Positions 58,412 through 64,000 of a stretch of DNA of 64,000 bases are shown here, in pieces. Source of the DNA: Oscillospiraceae bacterium (GTDB lineage Bacteria > Bacillota > Clostridia > Oscillospirales > CAG-272); assembly GCA_015063305.1 (NCBI GenBank), contig SVUJ01000006.1, positions 44,048 through 108,047 of the forward strand, in the 5' to 3' direction. Both the position numbers and the translations under genes were made by a program. The number at the start of each line of letters is the position of its first letter. The stretch's first letter is position 1. The notes under the pieces are model-generated. The model made no database searches. It worked only from the letters and a program-made list of their open reading frames with translations, and was not told where the DNA came from.

Positions 58412-61249
58412 ATGCAAAAATCTATTGTAATTCGCGGCGCAAGAGTGAATAATTTAAAGAATATCGACGTCGAGATCCCAAGAGATAAATTGGTTATACT
58501 CACGGGACTTTCGGGGTCGGGAAAATCATCTCTTGCCTTTGATACGATATATGCCGAGGGACACAGACGCTTCGTTGAATCCCTGTCCTCGTACGCGAGA
58601 ATGTTTATAGGTCAGCTGGATAAGCCCGAGGTCGATATGATAGACGGGCTTTCTCCCGCTATCTCGATAGACCAGAAGACCACTTCCAAAAACCCAAGGT
58701 CTACTGTTGGAACGGTCACCGAGATATACGATTACCTAAGACTTCTGTACGCGAGAATTGGCGTACCGCATTGTCCTGTGTGCGGAGCGGAGATAAGAAA
58801 GCAGTCTACAGATACTATAATTGAGAAAATAATGCAGCTGCCCGAGGGTGAGCGCTTTATGGTGTTAGCCCCCGTTGTACGAGCGCAGAAAGGACGTCAC
58901 GAAAAGGTCTTTTCGGACGCAAAGAAGGGCGGATACGTAAGAGCACGTGTAGATGGGAATATGTACGACCTTTCTGAGGATATCCTTCTCGATAAAAATA
59001 AAAAACATAGCATAGAGGTGGTAGTTGACCGCCTTGTTATGAAAAAAGATATGCGTTCAAGACTTGCCGACTCGGTTGAAACCGCGCTCAGCCTGGCTGA
59101 CGGTCACCTTATAATAGTTACCGTTCCGAGAGAGGGAGAGCCGCAGGAGATGGAGTTCTCGCAGAGCTATGCTTGTGAGAAGCACGGAATATCCTTTGGT
59201 GAGCTTGAGCCGAGAATGTTTTCCTTTAACAATCCCGCGGGAGCGTGCCCACACTGTCTTGGACTCGGCGAGATGCGCAGGATAGCCGTAGACAGACTTA
59301 TTCCCGATAAGAAGCTGTCCTTGCGTCAGGGCGCGGTCAACGTAAACGGATTTAAAACAATGGAGGAGCAGAGCTGGAACGGCCCGTTGTTTATGGCGGT
59401 GGGCGAGCGCTTTGGCTTTGATATGGATACTCCTATAGAGAAATTTTCGTCAAAAGCATATGACGTGCTTATGAACGGCTCTGAAAACGAGATATACGAT
59501 ATACACCGTTGGTTTGGAAACGAGGAGCACCATCAGAAGGTACGCTTTGAGGGTATCATCAAAATGATGGAAAACAGGATATCTATGGGCAACAGCGAGG
59601 AATATTACGAGCAGTTCATAGAGGAAGCACCCTGTCCCGTTTGTCACGGAAAGAGGCTTTGCCCCAATTCCTTGGCGGTTACTGTTGGCGGAATAAGTAT
59701 AGATGAATTCTGCTCCAAATCGGTAGAAAAGGCGCTTGAATTCATAAATGATTTTAACCCCGAGGGCTCTGACAAGATAATTTCCGCGGAAATAATCAAG
59801 GAGATAAAGGCAAGACTTGGTTTCCTTGCAAGCGTGGGACTTGAATATCTCACACTTTCGAGAAAGGCGGGAACTCTCTCGGGCGGAGAGGCGCAGAGAA
59901 TAAGACTTGCAACACAGATAGGTTCGGCGCTTGTGGGCGTGCTGTATATCCTTGACGAGCCGAGTATAGGTCTTCATCAAAGGGATAACTCAAAGCTTAT
60001 AGGAACGCTTAAGAAGCTTCGTGACATCGGAAACACCGTTATCGTCGTTGAGCACGACGAGGAAACGATGGAGGAGTCGGATTATATCGTGGATATAGGC
60101 CCGGGGGCGGGTATTCACGGCGGAGAGATAGTGGCTTGCGGTACTCCCGAGGAGATAAAGAGTAACGAAGCCTCAATAACGGGAGCATATCTCAGCGGAA
60201 GAAAGTCGATACCGATACCCCAAAAGCGCAGAAAGGGAAATGGAGCGTTCTTGAACGTAAGAGGTGCTAAGGAACACAACCTTAAAAATATCGACGTTGA
60301 TATCCCTCTTGGTTGCTTTGTTTGCGTTACGGGCGTGTCGGGCTCGGGTAAATCCTCGCTTGTAAACGGAATAATAAATCCTGTGCTTTCGCGGGAGCTT
60401 AACAGAGCTATAAGATATCCGGGTAATTATTCTTCGATAGAGGGTATAGAAAATCTCGATAAGGTAATAGATATCGACCAAAGCCCCATTGGACGCACTC
60501 CGCGTTCAAATCCCGCTACCTATACGGGAGTATTTTCGGATATACGCGACCTTTTCGCAAAGACCGCCGATGCAAACGCGCGAGGATATAAATCGGGAAG
60601 ATTTTCCTTTAACGTCAAGGGCGGACGCTGTGAGGCGTGTGAGGGCGACGGTGTTAAAAAGATAGAGATGCACTTCCTTAGTGACGTTTACGTTACCTGT
60701 GACGTCTGCCGAGGTAAGAGATATAACCGCGATACTCTTGAGGTGAAGTACAAGGGAAAGAATATCGCCGACGTGCTTGAAATGACTATAGAGGAAGCGC
60801 TCATATTCTTTGACGGTATTCCGAAGATAAAGCAAAAGCTTCAAACACTTTTCGACGTTGGTCTTGGATATATCAAGGTGGGTCAGTCATCTACAACGCT
60901 TTCGGGCGGCGAGGCTCAAAGAGTTAAGCTTGCGACCGAGCTTGCGAAGAAAAGCACGGGCAAGACCTTGTATATTCTCGACGAGCCTACCACGGGGCTT
61001 CACAGCGCAGACGTCAAAAAGCTTATCACAATACTCAACCGCCTTTGCGATGCAGGGAACAGTGTGCTTGTGATAGAGCATAATCTTGACGTGATAAAAA
61101 CAGCCGACTATATAATAGACCTCGGTCCTGAAGGCGGTGATCGAGGCGGAACTGTAGTCGCGTGCGGTACTCCCGAAGAGGTGGCAAAGAATAAAAATTC
61201 ATATACGGGTGAATATTTGAATAAAATATTTGCAAGGGAAAATAGATAG
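58412..61249 (+). CDS. uvrA: Excinuclease ABC subunit A
   Basis: The 945-residue ABC-type ATPase finds bulky DNA lesions. It has two ATPase cassettes: Walker A '[32 protein letters not shown]' and '[11 protein letters not shown]'; signatures '[13 protein letters not shown]' and '[13 protein letters not shown]'; zinc modules 'CPVCGAEI', 'CPHCLGLGE', 'CPVCHGKRL' and '[31 protein letters not shown]'. ATG 58412 after AGGAGAGGG is used; an in-frame GTG at 58397 is rejected. It starts 11 bp after uvrB. Confidence 0.97.
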   Translation: MQKSIVIRGARVNNLKNIDVEIPRDKLVILTGLSGSGKSSLAFDTIYAEGHRRFVESLSSYARMFIGQLDKPEVDMIDGLSPAISIDQKTTSKNPRSTVGTVTEIYDYLRLLYARIGVPHCPVCGAEIRKQSTDTIIEKIMQLPEGERFMVLAPVVRAQKGRHEKVFSDAKKGGYVRARVDGNMYDLSEDILLDKNKKHSIEVVVDRLVMKKDMRSRLADSVETALSLADGHLIIVTVPREGEPQEMEFSQSYACEKHGISFGELEPRMFSFNNPAGACPHCLGLGEMRRIAVDRLIPDKKLSLRQGAVNVNGFKTMEEQSWNGPLFMAVGERFGFDMDTPIEKFSSKAYDVLMNGSENEIYDIHRWFGNEEHHQKVRFEGIIKMMENRISMGNSEEYYEQFIEEAPCPVCHGKRLCPNSLAVTVGGISIDEFCSKSVEKALEFINDFNPEGSDKIISAEIIKEIKARLGFLASVGLEYLTLSRKAGTLSGGEAQRIRLATQIGSALVGVLYILDEPSIGLHQRDNSKLIGTLKKLRDIGNTVIVVEHDEETMEESDYIVDIGPGAGIHGGEIVACGTPEEIKSNEASITGAYLSGRKSIPIPQKRRKGNGAFLNVRGAKEHNLKNIDVDIPLGCFVCVTGVSGSGKSSLVNGIINPVLSRELNRAIRYPGNYSSIEGIENLDKVIDIDQSPIGRTPRSNPATYTGVFSDIRDLFAKTADANARGYKSGRFSFNVKGGRCEACEGDGVKKIEMHFLSDVYVTCDVCRGKRYNRDTLEVKYKGKNIADVLEMTIEEALIFFDGIPKIKQKLQTLFDVGLGYIKVGQSSTTLSGGEAQRVKLATELAKKSTGKTLYILDEPTTGLHSADVKKLITILNRLCDAGNSVLVIEHNLDVIKTADYIIDLGPEGGDRGGTVVACGTPEEVAKNKNSYTGEYLNKIFARENR

Positions 61250-61276
61250 AAAAGTATATTTAATGTTGATTATCTA

Positions 61277-61305
61277 TTGACATTTGAATATTTATGCTTT
61301 ATAAT
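61277..61305 (+). promoter_or_regulatory. Consensus sigma-A promoter of the amino-acid ABC operon
   Basis: TTGACA (61277-61282), 17-bp spacer, TATAAT (61300-61305). Confidence 0.85.
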
Positions 61306-61346
61306 ATCTTTTAGCATAATAAAATTCACTTTGGAGGAAATATAAA

Positions 61347-62216
61347 ATGAAAAAATTATTGGCAATAATCATGGCAGTTGTTCTTCTTGCCGGATCGATG
61401 GTTATTTTCTCATCCTGCTCAAACAACGAGATAATCGTTCAGACAAATGCGTTTTTTGCTCCGTTTGAGTATTATGACGGAACAGAGATCAAGGGCGTTG
61501 ACGTTGATGTTATGGCGCTTGTAGGCGAAAAAATGAATAAGGACGTTAAGTTTGTTAACGTTGAATTCTCTGCTATAATCGATAACGTTGCGGCAGGTAA
61601 GGTATGCGATTGCGGAGCTGCCGGTATTACTATTACCGACGAGAGAAAAGAGAAGGTTGATTTCTCTATTCCTTACTACACTTCCGTTCAGTATGTTATC
61701 TTCGCTGCGAGCGATACAACGGTAGCTACAAGAAAGGCTGCAGACGGTTCTGAGTATATCGTTTGGGAAGCTCTTTCGGGAAAGACTATAGGAACACAGA
61801 CCGACACTACCGGTTGGATATATACCGACGGCGAGATCAATGCTCAGGAGTCTAACGATTACGGATACGATGGTGTTCTTTACGGCACAAATACCACACT
61901 CAAGAACTTTGACAACGCTCAGCTCGCGGCTGACGGAATCGGAAGCAATATAGTTGACGTTGTTATTATAGACCAGCTTCCTGCTGAGTATATAGTTGCT
62001 AAGAACTCCGGACTTAAGTGCTTACCTCTCTACTACTCGGGAGAAACTGAGGCTGACGATGCTCCCGTTGAAGAGCAGTATGCAATCTGCGTAACAAAGG
62101 GAAATGATAAGCTTCTCAAGGCTATAAATGAAGTTCTTACCGATCTTATGGTCAAGGGCGAGGACGGAAAGTCTGAAATAGATAAGCTTCTTATGAAGCA
62201 CATGAATCTCGAATAA
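61347..62216 (+). CDS. Polar amino-acid ABC transporter, substrate-binding lipoprotein
   Basis: The 289-residue protein has a lipoprotein signal (MKKLLAIIMAVVLLAGSM... with Cys24 in FSSC) and the family 3 solute-binding fold: 'AFFAPFEYYDGTEIKGVDVDVMALVGEKM', 'CGAAGITITDERKEKVDFSIPYYTSVQYVIFA', 'SGKTIGTQTDTTGW', 'VVIIDQLPAEYIVAKNSGL'. It would capture a polar or acidic amino acid such as glutamine or cystine. First gene of the three-gene transporter operon. A stable stem-loop separates it from the permease. Confidence 0.92.
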   Translation: MKKLLAIIMAVVLLAGSMVIFSSCSNNEIIVQTNAFFAPFEYYDGTEIKGVDVDVMALVGEKMNKDVKFVNVEFSAIIDNVAAGKVCDCGAAGITITDERKEKVDFSIPYYTSVQYVIFAASDTTVATRKAADGSEYIVWEALSGKTIGTQTDTTGWIYTDGEINAQESNDYGYDGVLYGTNTTLKNFDNAQLAADGIGSNIVDVVIIDQLPAEYIVAKNSGLKCLPLYYSGETEADDAPVEEQYAICVTKGNDKLLKAINEVLTDLMVKGEDGKSEIDKLLMKHMNLE

Positions 62217-62230
62217 TTTAAATAAAGTAG

Positions 62231-62256
62231 GTGCAGTCGGCTAAAACCGACTGCAC
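62231..62256 (+). terminator. Intra-operon stem-loop after the binding-protein gene
   Basis: 10-bp perfect stem GTGCAGTCGG (62231-62240) / CCGACTGCAC (62247-62256) with no U-run. Such stems protect the 3' end of binding-protein mRNA and raise its level over the membrane parts. Confidence 0.6.
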
Positions 62257-62283
62257 ACTGCGGTTTACAGAAGGTAGATAATA

Positions 62284-62976
62284 ATGAACTTCTTTAAAGG
62301 TGTAATAGAATTATTTTCCACTCAAAAATATATGTTCCAGTTACTTGAGGGATTGAAAATGACTCTTGTAATATCCGTTTTTGCGGCTATTATAGGTCTT
62401 TTTATAGGCGTTTTGGTCGCCTTTGCTCTCATAACTAAGGGTAATGGATTTTCAAGAATTTTGAGGGGAATTTGCAAAGTATACATAACGGTGATTCGCG
62501 GAACACCTATGGCGCTTCAGCTCTTTATAATGTATTACGTTATCTTCACGTTCAGAGGGTTTCCCGAGGCAGTTACCGCTATAATCGCTTTTGGTATAAA
62601 CTCGGGCGCATACGTTGCCGAGAACATCAGAGGCGGAATACTTTCTGTTGATATAGGACAAACAGAAGCAGGAAGAGCGCTTGGTCTTAACAGCCGCGTT
62701 ACTTTGATGAAGATAGTGGTCCCTCAGGCAATAAAGAACGTTATCCCTGCTATCGGAAATGAGCTTATCGCACTTGTCAAGGAAACCTCTATCGTTAGTA
62801 TGGTAGGTATGTTTGACCTTGCTATGGCTGCAAAAATTATCGGTAGCGGAAACAATATGGCGAGCTACATAGTTCCTATGAGCGTTGTTGCTCTGTTCTA
62901 CCTCGCTATAGTTTACGCTCTTACCTTTGGTATCAAGATGATCGAAAGGAGGTTGCGCGCAAGTGATAAGCGTTAG
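62284..62976 (+). CDS. Polar amino-acid ABC transporter, permease
   Basis: The 230-residue HisM/GlnP-type permease has about five TM helices, the N-terminal '[28 protein letters not shown]' and the EAA loop '[43 protein letters not shown]' that docks to the ATPase. It overlaps the ATPase gene by 14 bp. Confidence 0.94.
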   Translation: MNFFKGVIELFSTQKYMFQLLEGLKMTLVISVFAAIIGLFIGVLVAFALITKGNGFSRILRGICKVYITVIRGTPMALQLFIMYYVIFTFRGFPEAVTAIIAFGINSGAYVAENIRGGILSVDIGQTEAGRALGLNSRVTLMKIVVPQAIKNVIPAIGNELIALVKETSIVSMVGMFDLAMAAKIIGSGNNMASYIVPMSVVALFYLAIVYALTFGIKMIERRLRASDKR

Positions 62977-63871
62977 AAATATTTATAAATATTTTGGAAA
63001 AAAGAACGAGCTTAAGGTTCTTTCGGGTGTTTCTTGCGAAATTAAAAAGGGCGAGAAGGTCGTTATAATAGGTCCGTCGGGTGGCGGAAAAAGCACGTTG
63101 CTTCGCTGTATGAACCTTCTCGAAGAGCCTACCTACGGCGAGATATGGCTTGCTGACAAATTGCTCACCCCCCCAGACCCCTATCTTCATTATGAGGTTA
63201 TTGAAGCTTCCAATACATACAAAAAAATGCTCCTTGAAAATAAGGAAGCAAAGAGGGAAGATCTGATAAAAGAGATCAAGGAAAAGGATCTCCTTTGTAA
63301 GCGCGAGGGACACAATTATAAAAAAGAATTGAAACAAATCGAAGAGCAGTACAGAATAAACATAAATCTTGCCAGACAAAAGATGGGTATGGTCTTCCAG
63401 CATTTCAATCTTTTCAATAATCTTACGGTATTGCAGAACCTGATGCTTGCTCCCGTACAGCTCAAAATAATGACGAAGGAAGAAGCAGAGGCGAAAGCAC
63501 TCGGTCTTTTGGAGAGAATAGGACTTCTTGATAAGAAGGACGAATATCCCTCAAAACTCTCCGGCGGTCAGAAACAGAGAGTTGCAATAATCCGAGCTCT
63601 TGCTATGAACCCCGACGTAATGTTGTTCGACGAGCCGACATCGGCTCTTGACCCCGAAATGGTTGGAGAGGTCCTTGATCTTATGAAAGAGCTTGCTGAT
63701 GAAGGTATGACAATGGTCGTTGTTACACACGAGATGGGATTTGCCCGCGAAGTTGCGGACAGGATACTGTTTATGTGCGACGGTGTTATTGCCGAGGAGG
63801 CTGCTCCCGACGAGTTCTTTGGAAACCCCAAGCATCCAAGACTTCGTCAGTTCCTTCAGGGAATTCTTTAA
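62963..63871 (+). CDS. Polar amino-acid ABC transporter, ATP-binding protein with a long insertion
   Basis: The 302-residue ATPase has Walker A GPSGGGKS (37-44), '[18 protein letters not shown]' (Q-loop Gln146), signature 'LSGGQKQR', Walker B '[13 protein letters not shown]' and the H-loop '[10 protein letters not shown]'. Family members are about 240 residues; here about 57 extra residues, highly charged and helical ('[25 protein letters not shown]...[10 protein letters not shown]'), are inserted at about 72-135 between Walker A and the Q-loop. The GTG start at 62963 lies 10 nt after AAAGGAGG, inside the permease's last codons. Confidence 0.93.
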   Translation: MISVRNIYKYFGKKNELKVLSGVSCEIKKGEKVVIIGPSGGGKSTLLRCMNLLEEPTYGEIWLADKLLTPPDPYLHYEVIEASNTYKKMLLENKEAKREDLIKEIKEKDLLCKREGHNYKKELKQIEEQYRININLARQKMGMVFQHFNLFNNLTVLQNLMLAPVQLKIMTKEEAEAKALGLLERIGLLDKKDEYPSKLSGGQKQRVAIIRALAMNPDVMLFDEPTSALDPEMVGEVLDLMKELADEGMTMVVVTHEMGFAREVADRILFMCDGVIAEEAAPDEFFGNPKHPRLRQFLQGIL

Positions 63872-63889
63872 TAATGATGATTTGTCAAG

Positions 63890-64000
63890 CTAAGTGCAAC
63901 ACTTTTTGATAGAATCTTCAAATAAATCCAGTGGATTTTTAAAATTTAAAACTTTTTTAGGCCTGGCGTTGATCAACGCCAGGTTCTTTTTTAGAGTAAC
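63890..64000 (-). mobile_element. C-terminal end of an IS30-like transposase, cut by the window edge
   Basis: On the minus strand a frame is open from base 64000 to a TAG at 63892-63890: 36 residues with 'ALINARPKKVLNFKNPLDLFE'. This fits the IS30-family C-terminus (NxRPRKxLxxxTPxExF). The sequence running through the stop, AAGTGTTGCACTTAGC, resembles IS30-type terminal repeats. The end lies about 18 bp from the stop of the ABC ATPase gene. The rest of the element is outside the window. Confidence 0.6.
63962..63993 (+). terminator. Terminator-like palindrome after the ABC operon
   Basis: A perfect 22-bp palindrome (CCTGGCGTTG at 63962-63971 and its complement to 63983) is followed by GTTCTTTTTT. 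It would stop transcription leaving the ABC operon, though it lies inside the putative transposase frame of the other strand. Confidence 0.65.

Overview
The window looks like a chromosomal segment of a low-to-medium GC, spore-forming anaerobe of the Bacillota, most likely class Clostridia (gut or rumen Oscillospiraceae/Ruminococcaceae-like). Grounds: a full-length spoIVA, a Gram-positive PolC, the pyrH-frr-uppS-cdsA-dxr-rseP-ispG-polC order, rpsF-ssb-rpsR, a FeoA/FeoB/small Cys-rich protein iron operon, GTP-type PEP carboxykinase, a yybP-ykoY manganese riboswitch, and near-consensus sigma-A promoters (TTGACA-N17-TATAAT) before many transcription units. ATA is very frequent for isoleucine in ordinary genes; highly expressed genes (pckA, frr, flotillin) use more ATC. 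No phage, CRISPR array or rRNA operon is visible.

Layout. 1-5.7 kb: the end of an O-antigen-ligase-like gene, two small DUF4330-like proteins, HPr, uvrC, rsmD, coaD. 5.7-6.3 kb: a tandem pair of inverted-repeat elements. 6.3-14.1 kb: spoIVA, the minus-strand rpsF-ssb-rpsR operon, an SDR reductase with a two-gene ThrE-type exporter, a DUF1836 regulator, and an NfeD-flotillin pair. 14.2-18.2 kb: riboswitch-controlled mntP, a large lipoprotein of unknown function and an ArsB/SLC13-type permease. 18.3-29.2 kb: the pyrH-to-polC operon (nucleotide metabolism, ribosome recycling, isoprenoid and phospholipid synthesis, DNA replication). 29.3-30.2 kb: two tRNA-Leu genes separated by two 162-bp tRNA-derived cassettes, then an inverted-repeat element. 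30.3-37.4 kb: three paralogous lipoproteins around nagA, a small membrane protein and an HTH membrane regulator. 37.5-43.6 kb: galE, an AT-rich small membrane protein, a DUF559 nuclease inside matching inverted repeats, a GT2 glycosyltransferase, an XRE regulator, an SDR and an iron alcohol dehydrogenase. 43.7-46.5 kb: the feo operon with three copies of one palindrome. 46.5-55 kb: a degenerate LytM-domain protein, polA, malQ, pckG, mscL. 55.1-61.2 kb: nitroreductase, SGNH hydrolase, uvrB, uvrA. 61.3-63.9 kb: a polar amino-acid ABC transporter, followed at the right edge by the end of an IS30-like transposase.

The most unusual material is repeat-associated: (i) a family of inverted-repeat elements in which one copy encloses a PD-(D/E)XK (DUF559) nuclease and two cousins lack it; (ii) 162-bp cassettes that each carry the first 22 nt of the neighbouring tRNA-Leu and leave the real tRNA intact; (iii) three iron-operon palindromes; (iv) a lipoprotein family with duplicated promoters and a common Asp/Asn-Gly-Lys-Gly terminus; (v) a pseudo-enzymatic LytM protein and an amino-acid ABC ATPase with a long insertion. 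All functional assignments come from reading motifs by eye; no database search was possible.
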